Assembly (NCBI GenBank): GCA_905182985.1
Contig: CAJJDN010000093.1
Span: 71,407-135,406, forward strand
From: Paramecium sonneborni
Taxonomy: Eukaryota > Ciliophora > Oligohymenophorea > Peniculida > Parameciidae
DNA length: 64,000 nt
Direction: 5' to 3'
A program made the translations under genes and the position numbers. How positions within the stretch are numbered: position 1 is the stretch's first letter; every line of letters begins with the position of its first letter. A model generated the notes under the pieces. It saw only the letters and a program-made list of their open reading frames with translations, was not told where the DNA came from and did not search any database. Below are positions 25,028 through 36,955 of the stretch, one piece after another.

Positions 25028-26358
25028 TCATAATTCTAATTCATATGTTTCTATATTATTATTTGGATTGTAACACATCAAATCACCAGGATTTTCTACT
25101 TTTAGTAATTTTTGAATAGATGGTATCAAGTATATAATTAACAATGATAGTCCCAAAAAGTAGAGTAAACCAATAAAAATAAATTATATTACAATATTAT
25201 TATTATTTTTAATTAAAAACTATTTAGTGTATTTTCTGCAATAATATAGTAACATCAAAGCTAAAGTTAATATCATAATTCTAATTATTCCTTTTTTAGT
25301 GAAGAAATTATTTTTATAGAGTTAAGGTTGATAACTTCCTTTTTTATTTATTATACATAGAAATATAAAGTAAGGAAAAGCAATTATTGAGGTTCCAATT
25401 AAGTCTTGCTTTTCAAATGATTCATTAAAATTCTTTTCATTTTCATCACACTTTTATTATAAATCTGTTATGCTCTTCCAATTTTCCTTTAATTAATTTA
25501 AAATCTAAGAATTTATGCAGTTTTAATATATTGTAAATGATGCTGTAATAGTCAAAAATAAATAAATCATCAAAATTATTGATTCAGAAATAACCGGCTC
25601 TTTCTTTATTGCTTAATTTAGAAGCTAATTTATTTTATCTTCCAATCCACAATAATAATATATAAACAATAAGTACATACCAATTATCCAACCTAACAAA
25701 ACTTAGTTCAAAAAATGAACTCCAAAAAACACTCTTGCACTACCTGTCAAAAAAACAACGCAAATTAAAATTGTGTTTCTAATTGAAGAATTAATCCAAT
25801 TACTATTTTTTTATTGTTGTTAATCAGATAAAATCACTAAATTTTATTCATCTGTAGTGATAGAATGAAAATCTAGTTATTTATTATTTTGTTTATTTTA
25901 CAAAATTCTAGATAAAATTACATAAAAAACTAATGCTCTGCATGCATGTCCACTAGGACCTCCATAACCATAAATACAAAAATCTAATTTAACTTTATTA
26001 TTAATATAAAATGGTCTTGGTTATTTTAGTAACATTTTTATAAAGTCACCACAAAATTAAGAAATTGAATACATCATAATTAATGATAAAGTTGACAGCT
26101 TATTAGCTTATTTCACCCATAGGAAAATTAATATATAATTCATTACATTCCTGTCTCCTAAAATCGAAAATACATAAAATAGTTATTCTTTTATTTGCAA
26201 AAATAAATACCAATTTCTCCCTAAAAATCTCCATACTCAAAATTATCTTGTAGTATTATAGTAATTTGATTACTTATTTCAAAAGATAAATATCCGTAAT
26301 TATAATCAAAATAGATAGAGAGGATCAAGATTAAGGTTGAAAAATAAAATTTTTTCAT
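25028..26358 (-). CDS. PAP2-superfamily membrane phosphatase, glucose-6-phosphatase-like
   Basis: 435 residues with one 23-nt intron (26188-26210). The three-part acid phosphatase signature is clear: KMLLKQPRP (K-x6-RP), GGPSGH, and SARVFFGVHFLNQVLLG (SR-x5-H-x3-D region, here H then N). The spacing and flanking helices resemble glucose-6-phosphatase more than bacterial PAP2 enzymes. About nine hydrophobic segments and a hydrophobic N-terminus (FYFSTLILILS) place it in the endoplasmic reticulum or another internal membrane. The substrate cannot be read from sequence; a phosphorylated sugar or lipid is likely. The third-motif Asp appears as Asn, which might lower activity. Confidence 0.85.
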
Positions 26359-26409
26359 AATAAATTAATTTCATTTTCTTATGTCTTAAATTAAAATCAA
26401 ATCATAACA

Positions 26410-27914
26410 TCAAAAATTCAACTTATAGAATGATTTCATTTCATGTTCTATTATTTGAAATATATCCTCTTTTAATACTTACATACTTTTGCTATCATTT
26501 TCTTTTAAAGAACAAAGTCTAATTTTATTTTAGTTAACTTAACTATTTATAATTTTAGACAACTAGACAGCATTCTCTTTAAGTGTAATAAATATCATAA
26601 TTGTTGGTAAAATAAGTTCTAAGATAATAAAAAAGAATTATTACAATGATTAACAAATTAGTTTAGCTTTTCTTCATCTGCAATTTCGTCTAAAATTAAC
26701 AATAAACCAACAGTAAAATTAGGCTTGAATAATTCTGATTATTTGACTATTTCAAATAAAGCTGGTGTAACTTAAATTTTATTTTCGAATGCAACATCTT
26801 TAATGCATTTACAATAATCAGTACAAATACCTTGAATTCCATTTGAACCATTAGATATTTCAAAACTAAAAATTTATTTTATATTTTTTACTAGTCTTTG
26901 TTTAAATTCTGATAGTTTCCACCAAAACCAAATAATCTCCCAGAATGTTATTGATTATATTAAAATAACTATGATCCAATTGTAATTAAGAACTATTAAA
27001 AAAAGTTTAATTATTTGTGAGATATCTAATGCAAGTTCATTGAATTTAAAGTGAATTCAAAAAAGATTTGTGTTTATATTTAAGTTCTTTAAAGTTAACT
27101 TATAAAATTTTTATTAGTATTTATTTATAAAGAAAGTAATTTTAATGAACCACATTATTCCTATTTTATTATAGTAAAATATATAATACATGATTTGGGT
27201 TTTATAATTTAAATATTTTCGATTAGGATGCCATAATTTCAGAAAAAGAAATTTCTAAACTTCCTATAAATTTATGTTTAGGAGGATTTTTTTTAGAGTG
27301 ATCCCAGCATTCTATCTTAAAATTTTTTAATTCATCTTCAAAATTCATTAAACCCATATCTATTTAAAATGGTATCCATGTAGGATTTAAATTACATTCT
27401 ACAAATTCTGTTTAATGGATTTAATTCCATTATTCTCCATCCCATTAATAAAATTATAAAAATGGATCTGAACGACTAAACAATCCATCTGTATTTAAGA
27501 GTTTCATTCCTGCCCAATGCTGTAATACTAAATTTCCTTACTAAATCAATAATAATTCTGTTTTTATTGAGTAATAATTATTTTCTCTTATTTATGTTCC
27601 TTTCTATAATAACTCCCCTAATTAAAACTAAATATTCACTAAATTATTACCTATATTGATCCAATAGAAGGTTTATTATCAAGATTTACATCTATTCTAT
27701 AACTTTGATCTTTGTGAAAATCAAATTTAGCATAAAATGATGTTATCCAGTTTTCATCAGCCTTTTTCATTTTCAGGGATTGATTCAATATTTTATAAAT
27801 TTATTCACTTGATTCTTTGTATGCAAGGGAAACTGAAACTTCTTTTGGGGTCAAATTCTTTAAAGAAAGCGTTATTCTTAGAGATATATTTTTTAAAATG
27901 CATTCTTTTTTCAT
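26410..27914 (-). pseudogene. Copine-like gene, disrupted
   Basis: The frame opens at 27914 with two C2 domains (LRITLSLKNLTPKEVSVSL; FQLGELL; WAGMKLLNTDGLFSRSDPF; IECWDHSKKNPPKHKFIGSL) in copine order, followed by a remnant copine A domain (NSSQLQLDHSYFN; GFGGNY; ISNGSNGIQGI; TVGLLLILDE). Copines are calcium-dependent phospholipid-binding proteins. An in-frame TGA lies at 27037-27039 with no nearby GT to start an intron over it, and a frameshift is needed near 26928-26940 (a 20-nt intron could replace it but would remove GFGG). The metal-ion site of the A domain is not recognisable. Ordinary introns of 23-26 nt remain (for example 26866-26891 and 26619-26644). Probably a recently inactivated duplicate, unless base errors explain both lesions. 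Confidence 0.7.
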
Positions 27915-28586
27915 TTTTCACTTTAAATGATATTAATAATTATTAATGGATTTTGATGCAATTAATAAAATAAAAAATTTAATACAATTTATTTATGACA
28001 ATGCTATTCTGCCAACATTCTTTGATTTTCCTAAACAAATAAAGCTAGACAAATAAATTCATGATAGTCATGATAATCATTAAATTTTTTTTTGTTAATT
28101 TAAGAAAACTTAAAAATTCTTTAGTAAAAAGCTTTAATGATAATAAAAACTTACACAAACATTTAATTCGATCAAATCAAATTTGATTAAATAATTAGGT
28201 TCAAATCAATAGATAAATGATTTCTTTTTTGTTTATGTTTTTAGTTCAATTTATAAAGGTATAAAAAATGTTTAGTTTTTGTCGTATTTTAGGTACATTT
28301 TAATAAAATATATTGAAGAGATATCGCTATTACTTATTTAATTGTATTTTAGCATATTTAATTTAATAAAATTCTATATAAATATAAAAATAAAAGCTAT
28401 AAACAATATAATTTATATCAAGAAAAATAAAATATCAGGTTTGAAAAGGAAACTCAAACATGAAATAAGATATAAATCTGCAACCTTTTTGAGTGAAGAA
28501 ATTTGATTCAGTGTAAACTAGGTTTGATGTAATGGATTAATAATTTTTATAATAATAAAATAATGGTGTTAGATAATATATAAAAT
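27915..28586. other. AT-rich intergenic stretch
   Basis: About 670 bases between the 5' end of the copine-like gene and the 3' end of the next minus-strand gene. I see no gene, repeat or RNA signal. Confidence 0.45.
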
Positions 28587-29607
28587 TCAAATCCAGGGGA
28601 GTAATTTATAACCACAAGGTTAGGAATTATTATAATGGAGTGTTTTTTTGTATTTCATGGATTTTTAGAAGAGTTAATATTCTTCCTCTGTATTTTTCTT
28701 ATTAAAATAGTCTATTTAGTTTAGGTAGAGTCTTTATGGATTTAATAGAAAAGACTTTAATGGTTCATCTAATTAAAATATCCAGAACTCAATAAAAACA
28801 ATTTAGTTTGGATTAACTTAAGTTCTTTTGAACATCTATCTTTGTTCAATTCTGCATTTGTATTGAGCTCCTTCATAAGTATTTATATATTAATCAAAAT
28901 ATTAAACACTTGAGATGGATCCTATAGTGAGATCACACCACATTTTTAAGGAACCACCAATATCAAATATGGATGGAAGAGTTTTAGTTTCATGAAGATG
29001 ATGGAACATCATATCACGAGTTACTCCCATGAGAGTGTAAAACTGTTCATTGACTATTCTTTGTGATAATGAACTATTGTCTTTGTTCACTTTTTGTATT
29101 ATACATTAATATGGATAATCTTGAGCAATTTATTCAACTTCTAACAACTCATCATTTGAAATATAGTAATGTTGTGTATATTCATTAAGTATATTAAATC
29201 GTTAATTAACCAGTTGGATAGCCAATTAAGCACAAGGATCATCTTTATGAGAAAGAAGGTTGACAATTTATTCGATGGAATAGTTGTCTTAATCGAGAAG
29301 TTCGAGAGTGTAGAAATAAACATCATCAAGTTAATCAGTACGAGTAACTCTGTGATTGTAAGTACAAGGGGTCTCTTTAAGACTTCCTAAACAGTGATCT
29401 GGTATATAAGAGAGAGCTAGCTTTAGTTCCACATCTGCTTTTATATAGACATATTCTCCTACAGATTTTGGCACTGATACTATACAAATCAACTGTTTTA
29501 TAGGTTAGCGCTTACGATGTGTATTTTCTATTCATTATTGATATATTGTTACTCTTTTTATTTACATTTTTCGATTAAAAAGACATTGTAGTCGATTCGT
29601 CATGCAT
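28587..29607 (-). CDS. Hypothetical protein, unusually GC-rich for the window; weak PAS-like region
   Basis: 332 residues with one 22-nt intron (29459-29480) whose removal connects an ATG at 29607 to a long open frame ending at 28587. Codon use differs from neighbours (more CTT, CTC, CAT, GAT), giving a visibly less AT-rich stretch about 28,900-29,600. The middle part (CIIQKVNKDNSSL, then IVNEQFYTLMGVTRDMM) could be a PAS-like fold, by analogy with sensor proteins, but this is speculative. No membrane segments or zinc motifs. The odd composition could reflect stronger constraint or later acquisition. Confidence 0.6.
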
Positions 29608-29666
29608 GCTAACACGTTGCCTTACAATTTTACTCATTTTAATATACCAAAATTTTATTATTATAT

Positions 29667-30909
29667 AAATTCCAAATCATATGAGATATATTAGCACTTA
29701 TGATATTTCGTATTATAGGATTTAAAATGTACAATTGTAATTAATTATTATTATATATTTAAGTTTATAAAAATTTAAATATTTTTATAAAAAAATTATA
29801 ATCTTTCTTTAAAATTGGATTTATAATTAAAAGAATTCCTTTAGATATTTTGAGAATTTTTACTTATATCAAAATGAATGTCAAATCAAAAGAATATATT
29901 CATAGAGATATCAAATGGTAGAGTACAAATTACCGAATTGTAAGAAACTCAAAATATCTTAGTTTATTTTATAATAATTACTTTACAAAAGTATGTATTT
30001 AAAATTATTTTTTTTAATTTCAACCCAAAATAGATATCAGGATTAAACATATTGTAGCTATAGATTAAAATAGTCTATGTTTTATTTTGATTTAAGTAAA
30101 TAGGATTATATATTATATATAAATTAAGTTCATAATTTATTTAATTATTAGTTATAAATAAATTACATACTTTATATTTATAATGTAGATGATCTTTTAT
30201 ACAGCAACAACATCTAAGAAATAAAAAAAGCATTAGTATGTGTACTTGAATGAGACAATCATGTTGATTCTATTTATTTTTTTTTGGTAAATAGGTATCA
30301 AATATACGAAGTAAGTTTTATTTTTGTTTGTATTTTGATATTTATTATATTAGCCTGTTTATATTGATGAGGATATCGATTTATTAAATAGAACAATATA
30401 AATTAGAATAAAAATTAGGAGAAGTAATAAATAATTATGATTGTTTCAACAAAGGAGATAGAGTAGTACAAATAGTTCCTTTAGTATGGGAACCAAACGA
30501 TAGAAGTAAGCAACAGATTAAGAGATAATTAATGATTATATTATATATGCGTATAAATTCATTTTAATTCAGCTGTTCTTTTAAAAAAATCTATAACTTC
30601 ATTTTGAGTCCATAAGATGATTAATTTACATTTTTGAGGTATTAAAGTCATTTATAGATCTATAAGATAATTGAATTCATCTTTAATATCAATATGAAGT
30701 AGCAATAATAATTAATAGGGAAATTATTGAACATCTTAAATCCTTGAGATAATATCATGGGGATGAGCTTAATGATAAGATAGAGTCATAAAAATAATGT
30801 GAAGCTTTCTTGATTCAATAGTAAAATCCCACTTAATATCTTAAATCTAGTATAATTTATCTAATTATTTGAAATAGGAATATTTATTAATAAGGTTTTG
30901 GCTAATAAT
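29667..30909. repeat. Direct repeat of 1,243 bp, copy 1 (assembly duplicate)
   Basis: Matches 30911-32153 wherever compared (offset 1,244), separated by one N at 30910. Same signature as the mannosidase duplicate: an unmerged contig overlap. Confidence 0.9.
29878..30872 (+). pseudogene. Degenerate gene of unknown family (first assembly copy)
   Basis: Same sequence as 31122-32116; see that entry. This copy ends at the contig edge just past its last open segment and should not be counted separately. Confidence 0.45.
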
Positions 30910-30910
30910 N
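30910..30910. other. Single-N contig join
   Basis: One N; the bases after it repeat those beginning at 29667. Confidence 0.9.
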
Positions 30911-32153
30911 AAATTCCAAATCATATGAGATATATTAGCACTTATGATATTTCGTATTATAGGATTTAAAATGTACAATTGTAATTAATTATTATTATAT
31001 ATTTAAGTTTATAAAAATTTAAATATTTTTATAAAAAAATTATAATCTTTCTTTAAAATTGGATTTATAATTAAAAGAATTCCTTTAGATATTTTGAGAA
31101 TTTTTACTTATATCAAAATGAATGTCAAATCAAAAGAATATATTCATAGAGATATCAAATGGTAGAGTACAAATTACCGAATTGTAAGAAACTCAAAATA
31201 TCTTAGTTTATTTTATAATAATTACTTTACAAAAGTATGTATTTAAAATTATTTTTTTTAATTTCAACCCAAAATAGATATCAGGATTAAACATATTGTA
31301 GCTATAGATTAAAATAGTCTATGTTTTATTTTGATTTAAGTAAATAGGATTATATATTATATATAAATTAAGTTCATAATTTATTTAATTATTAGTTATA
31401 AATAAATTACATACTTTATATTTATAATGTAGATGATCTTTTATACAGCAACAACATCTAAGAAATAAAAAAAGCATTAGTATGTGTACTTGAATGAGAC
31501 AATCATGTTGATTCTATTTATTTTTTTTTGGTAAATAGGTATCAAATATACGAAGTAAGTTTTATTTTTGTTTGTATTTTGATATTTATTATATTAGCCT
31601 GTTTATATTGATGAGGATATCGATTTATTAAATAGAACAATATAAATTAGAATAAAAATTAGGAGAAGTAATAAATAATTATGATTGTTTCAACAAAGGA
31701 GATAGAGTAGTACAAATAGTTCCTTTAGTATGGGAACCAAACGATAGAAGTAAGCAACAGATTAAGAGATAATTAATGATTATATTATATATGCGTATAA
31801 ATTCATTTTAATTCAGCTGTTCTTTTAAAAAAATCTATAACTTCATTTTGAGTCCATAAGATGATTAATTTACATTTTTGAGGTATTAAAGTCATTTATA
31901 GATCTATAAGATAATTGAATTCATCTTTAATATCAATATGAAGTAGCAATAATAATTAATAGGGAAATTATTGAACATCTTAAATCCTTGAGATAATATC
32001 ATGGGGATGAGCTTAATGATAAGATAGAGTCATAAAAATAATGTGAAGCTTTCTTGATTCAATAGTAAAATCCCACTTAATATCTTAAATCTAGTATAAT
32101 TTATCTAATTATTTGAAATAGGAATATTTATTAATAAGGTTTTGGCTAATAAT
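30911..32153. repeat. Direct repeat of 1,243 bp, copy 2 (assembly duplicate)
   Basis: Second copy of 29667-30909, continuing into the succinyl-CoA ligase 3' region. Confidence 0.9.
31122..32116 (+). pseudogene. Degenerate gene of unknown family
   Basis: Protein-like segments occur in all three plus-strand frames. They begin at an ATG (MSNQKNIFIEISNGRVQI), continue through NVDDLLYSNNIQEIKKALV, then after an in-frame TGA DNHVDSIYFFLVNRYQ, then EQYKLEQKLGEVINNYDCF and a final IIEHLKSLRQYHGDELND ending at TGA 32114. Plausible tiny introns do not join them all; at least one TGA and some frameshifts remain. I do not recognise the family. It converges on the succinyl-CoA ligase gene. It could instead be a real gene with several unusual or longer introns. 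Confidence 0.45.
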
Positions 32154-32205
32154 CATTATAATTATTAATTGTTCAAAGAATAAAAAATAATGATTGATTA
32201 ATAAA

Positions 32206-33560
32206 TCATAGTTTTTTAGAAATTTTGGCAATTTAAACAGATTTTTGAGCAGCATCATCCAAATCGGTAGCAGTTGTGATTTATACTTTAGTTTATGATT
32301 TGGCAAATTGATCTAACATTTAAGCCCCTATAGAGAAGTAGAAGATAGTAATTACCTTATTGAGAGTTGGTTCCAGTTAATCTAACAACCAAAGGAGTTT
32401 TAAGATCAACTAATTAGGCAGCTTTGATAATGCCTTCAGCAATGATGTTGCATTTCATGATACCTCCAAATATATTGATGAGTATAGTTTCAACTTTAGG
32501 ATGGGAATTAAGAATTTCGAATGCAGTTTTGACTTATTCAACATTTGCACCACCTCCAACATCTAAGAAATTAGCTGGATCACCTCCATATAATTTAATA
32601 ATATCCATAGTAGCCATAGCTAAACCTGCTCCATTAACCATACAACCAATATTTCCATCTAAAGCAACATAATTTAATCCTGCTGCTAATGCCAATTCTT
32701 CATGAGGATCTATTTGTTCAGAGGCTACAGATGTTTTTCTAAGTTCTACTAATTCTTTTTATCTGAATTTAGCATTATCATCAACATTAATTTTAGCATC
32801 AATACAAAATAATTTATTTTTAGGATCTGTTGCCCACGGATTAATTTCAACTTAAGTAGCATCAAGAGTAATAAACATTTTGTATAGATTTCTCAATTAT
32901 TCAATTGCTTATTATCTTACTGATTATAATTAGAGAGTATCAACAACTTAATCAGCAATATCATCAGTTAATCCAATATTAACATCAATTGGTAATACAA
33001 TAATACTATTTGGATCTGTTTTAGCAACTTCTTCTATTTCCATACCACCATTGATTGATGCAACAATAGCTGGTTTTTAAGAATTTCTATCTAAAATAAA
33101 TGCTAAATATAATTGACGCACAATATCAACACCTTCATGCACTAATACTGCATTCACTTATAAACCCTAACTAATTAAAATAAATACTTCTTTTGGTGTT
33201 TAATGTGTAACCAATTTATATCCAATCATTTATTTTGTATAATTAGATACTTCTTCTGGAGTCTTACATATTTTTACTCCTCCTTTTAATCCACTTGATA
33301 AAGTTCCTAGATTAATAATATCTATCCTATATACCTTTTCCTCTTCCTCCTGCATGTACTTAAGATTTAAGAATCAATCCACCACTTGGATCTAATGTTC
33401 TAGCAACTTTAGCTGCATCTTCAGCATTTAATGCAATTTCTCCTTTCTATACTAATACATTGAATCTTCTCATCAAATCTTTACTTTGATATTCATGAAG
33501 ATCAAAACATTTTATAACCTTATGTTGCAATGTTGCTAACCTGATTAATCGATTGAACAT
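32206..33560 (-). CDS. Succinyl-CoA ligase (ADP/GDP-forming) subunit beta, mitochondrial
   Basis: 432 residues after removing two 28-nt introns (33307-33334, 32328-32355). [14 protein letters not shown] is a good mitochondrial presequence, followed by the ATP-grasp start [15 protein letters not shown] and a nucleotide-binding loop (VHAGGRGKG). Further on are [44 protein letters not shown] and the CoA-ligase part [16 protein letters not shown], ending [11 protein letters not shown] across the second intron. It pairs with the alpha subunit in the citric acid cycle, converting succinyl-CoA to succinate with nucleotide phosphorylation. Length matches the family. No TGA separates its ATG from the upstream Nudix frame (see that entry). 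Confidence 0.95.
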
Positions 33561-33616
33561 TATATTTAAATCTTTTTATTTGTTTATTTAATCAAACCAA
33601 TATAAATCAATATATT

Positions 33617-34598
33617 TCATAATTTCCCTAAATGTCTTCTCACTTCTACTCTCTTCTCTATTCTATAAGTTTTATAAGTCTTAGAAAAATACCAATTACA
33701 CAGTTTTCCTACCATTCATCAATTCCATACCTATCAATGTATTCTCAACAAAATTTAACTCCATCAATTGTACTATCGAACTCATCAATCTTATGTCTCC
33801 AAAATATTCTCTACCTTCTTTTTACTCATTCAATACTAAATTACACATTTGTGATAATATCATTAAACTAAATCCAAATAAATGATTTTTCATTCCTACA
33901 TCTATCTACCCAAATAAACCATGATCAAAATTCCTCACTATCTCCTCTATCATCTTTGGAAATCTCCTAAAAAAAGATTTCACCATAAAAAATGTAAACG
34001 ATTAAGTACACTTTCCCACTCTGATCTTATCACTCAAATCATAAAAATAAGATATCGGCATCCATTTGAAATCTTATAATTCTTATTAATTAAGAGTTAT
34101 CTTAGGTTACTCTCCAGATACCATAAATACATGAGCACAAACTTTCAACTCTTTTGGAGCATCCTTAATCTCTATATTATTTGGAAGACGACCTATGTAA
34201 AATGTTTAGTGTCTTCTCAAATCTATATCCACTTCTTCCATAACTTCTCTTATTACTGCTTCAAAATCACTCTCCTCATTATCCAATTTACCACCCGGAA
34301 AACAAATCTCATTTGAATGAATGTCTCTTAAATTGAACTATCTTTAACAAATTAGCAATTTGCATTCAAAGTTCTCTTGTTTCAATAATTCCAATAATTG
34401 ATTTTAGCTACAAATACTTTTCATATGAGCCTATCCTAATGTGGGCAATTTAGCGCTTATTGAATTTGGTGTCCAAAATATTATTGCTACTGCTGCTTAT
34501 TTTAAATTTTAGTGTTCTTTAAAGAAAACTTAATGTTTGTTTTTAGCTCTTTAGTTTCCATTATATACATACCAAATAAATTTTGCATTCTTATTCAT
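33617..34598 (-). CDS. Nudix hydrolase-domain protein
   Basis: About 319 residues if a 22-nt intron at 33680-33701 is spliced, which brings a TGA (33617-33619) into frame. Without it the frame runs on, without any stop, into the succinyl-CoA ligase ATG. The Nudix domain covers about residues 30-190: AAVAIIFW, then the Nudix box around FPGGKLDNEESD...REVMEEVDI, with the usual Gly replaced by Asp at its end. The domain resembles coenzyme-A or mRNA-type diphosphatases; the substrate cannot be told. A C-terminal region of about 130 residues (FFMVKSFFRRFPKMIEE) has no recognised domain. Same strand as succinyl-CoA ligase and 56 bp upstream of it. Confidence 0.75.
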
Positions 34599-34827
34599 CA
34601 ATTAATTTTTATTCAAAAATATCCAAATCAACTAATATTCTTATGAATATGTATATTTTAATCCTTATAGGTTTTATAAAAAGCTGACTCAAAATTTCAA
34701 TAACCATTTCAATTCTGCATTCTTTCATCTATTCAACATTAACTATACATAAAACGATTTGATAATTTCAAATTGTTAGTTGTTTATAAAACACACAAAC
34801 ATAATGTAATCAATTTAAGTTAGATTT

Positions 34828-35058
34828 TCAGCTGCGACTTACGCAAGACAAAGGAGATTTTGAATTAGTATTGACCTTAATAGAATGTTTGCTTTATTAA
34901 TGTCGTCTAACAAGTATTGAGTTATTTTTCATTTCTAACCAATTATCCTAAATTTTTTCAATATTAGATGATTTTTGATTATTTAACATGATAGGAACGT
35001 TAGAGATATCTAAATCTTTCTTCTTTTTTAAATGAGAATTGCTATTTACACATCCCAT
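34828..35058 (-). CDS. Tiny Met-Gly-Cys protein, likely lipid-anchored
   Basis: 76 residues, no intron. It starts MGCVNSNS then KKKK: Gly2 and Ser6 fit an N-myristoylation signal, Cys3 could be palmitoylated, and the lysine run would bind acidic membrane lipid. The rest is polar and ends with a basic, serine-rich tail (SILVRRHQQSKHS; SKSPLS). No family known to me. Two other proteins of this kind occur at 42076-42282 and 42754-43008. The TGA stop and start context are clear, but a small gene like this needs transcript support. Confidence 0.6.
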
Positions 35059-35171
35059 ATCTATTTTTTTATTATTAATTAATTAATAAGTATTCAGTGA
35101 AAAATGTTTATCATATAAAAAAAATTATCCAGAATTTTTAAATAAACAAAAGAAAATATAAAAGGTATAAT

Positions 35172-36627
35172 TCAATTAATAGATTTGATCACCTTGACTT
35201 AATAATTTTACTTAATAATTTTTTGTTGAATAGGATTCTTAAAATTAAAATATACTGAGCTAAAATGAAGTAAATTGTATTTAATTTCTAAATCTTAGTT
35301 TTCTCTTTCCATTAATTATTCTTCAAAATTCAAAGGCTGAAGTGGATTAGCTTCAACAATACCTTCAAATGTAGATCCTCGTGCCAAATGATTATTTTAT
35401 TAGATAGCTAAACAATCTAAATTATCTGTTGCTGAAAATCCAACTCTAACACTATTTTTACTTCCAAGTGTCTCAACTATACTAAATTACATTTAACTTG
35501 TTCCATTATCAGATGATATCATTTATTCATCTTAAACTGCTATAGTTTTCACATTTAAATTAATTTAGTTTTCTAATTGAAAAGGTCTAATTTGATAATC
35601 ATCTGTTACTTTCTAATAGTCACACAACTTTAAAAATTAAGATCACATGAATTTCTTTACTTTTTATGTTGTTTCTTTTTTTCCATTTTAACAACCTAAT
35701 TAGTCCAATCTAGACCTAATTCAATTACATTTTATAGTTTTGTCAGAAATAATCCTCTCAACATTGCATACTTAGGTTTCTAATTAGGCTTCAATTCCTT
35801 AACATACTTCATATACCTATAATTAGTTATGATAGTACTTTAGCATTGAATTAGGACATCCAAAACATAAATCTTCTAATAAGACATTTTCTTTTAACTT
35901 GCCAATTTTATCTAATCTTTGAAGATCTGTTTTTTCAATGTTCATCCAAGGTAAATGTTGAGTTGTTAAATAGATTAGAACATATCCAAGTGATTCTAAA
36001 TCATCTTTTGCTGTTTAACTTACACCTTGATGAGCTGAAATACTAGCATATCTGCTTGTACCAATAAATGGTAATAATTTCTTTTTATTTGTTAAATTTG
36101 AATCTGTGTCTTTTGAAATTCCAAAATCAATTAAATAAATCTTATCTGATTCATTTTTGCTTAAAATATTTTCAGGTTTAATATCTCTATGAATTATATT
36201 CCTAGTATAAATAAGTTTGTTATACTTTTTATGTATTTATTCCAAAATCCATAATAACTAATATGCTATACTATTAATACACTATGGAGAAAATTGCGTA
36301 TAATATTTCTAATGATAAATAAGATCATGGCCTAACAATTTTGTTATCATTAGGTTACATTTCTTGAATTCCCCCTACCACAACAATTCAGGAATTTGAG
36401 GAACTCCCTTTAATTTACTTAACATTTCAACCTTAACTCATAAAATGTTTTACTTCACGTATTAAACTGCCAAAACTTGACATTTCCTTTTTCTCTACCT
36501 TAATTGCTACACCTTTTTTTGTTTTTATGCATTTCCCATAAAAAACTATTCCGAATGAACCCTAAGATAGTTTTTTAATTATTTCATATTGATTGTCGAT
36601 AATATCCCCTATTTAAATTTAGAGCAT
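35172..36627 (-). CDS. Casein kinase 1-like serine/threonine protein kinase
   Basis: 455 residues after removing introns 36432-36453, 36202-36225, 35798-35816 (only 19 nt) and 35587-35609. Kinase motifs in order: LSQGSFGIVFYG (glycine loop), VAIKVE (catalytic Lys), HRDIKPEN (catalytic Asp), LIDFGIS (DFG), and the CK1-specific GTSRYASISAHQG in place of APE. The C-lobe has the CK1 pattern ending KPKYAMLRGLF...LDWT. A basic tail (KMEKKKQHKKQRNS) and an acidic/glutamine-rich C-terminus follow. CK1 kinases phosphorylate acid-directed serines and act broadly in signalling; Paramecium has many copies. No membrane or targeting signal seen. Confidence 0.92.
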
Positions 36628-36955
36628 AATTTTATTAATAGAAAGAGAGCCAATGTTAATTTAAATAGTTTATAGATGAGATTAAATAATCACAATAATT
36701 AGGAGGTAATCAATTTTATTATTAAATGTTTCTTATATAAACCTTCACAATATCATAGGATTTAAATCAATTAATACTAATATATAAAATAATCAAATAT
36801 CACTTCTTAATTTAAAAAGTTAAAGAATGTAATTGTTAATTTCTTAAAATTTAAGGTGTATTTATGTATTTATAAAGAACAAAAAAGTAAAAAAGAAAAA
36901 TATTTTAGTGCCTTAAATATTTTGTCATTTGTATAATTAATTATAATTAATTAAA
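36628..36955. other. Divergent promoter region
   Basis: About 330 AT-rich bases between the kinase gene and the B-box/WD40 gene, transcribed in opposite directions. No gene seen. Confidence 0.4.

Noticed and set aside
29874..29990. Kinase-like string (IHRDIK) in one frame near 29,900
   Set aside because: Isolated six-residue match without glycine loop, DFG or other kinase motifs in any frame.
32424..32672. Plus-strand ORF opposite succinyl-CoA ligase
   Set aside because: Antisense shadow of a highly conserved gene.
33632..33871. Plus-strand ORF opposite the Nudix gene
   Set aside because: Shadow of the minus-strand coding sequence; the Nudix frame is the one with conserved motifs.
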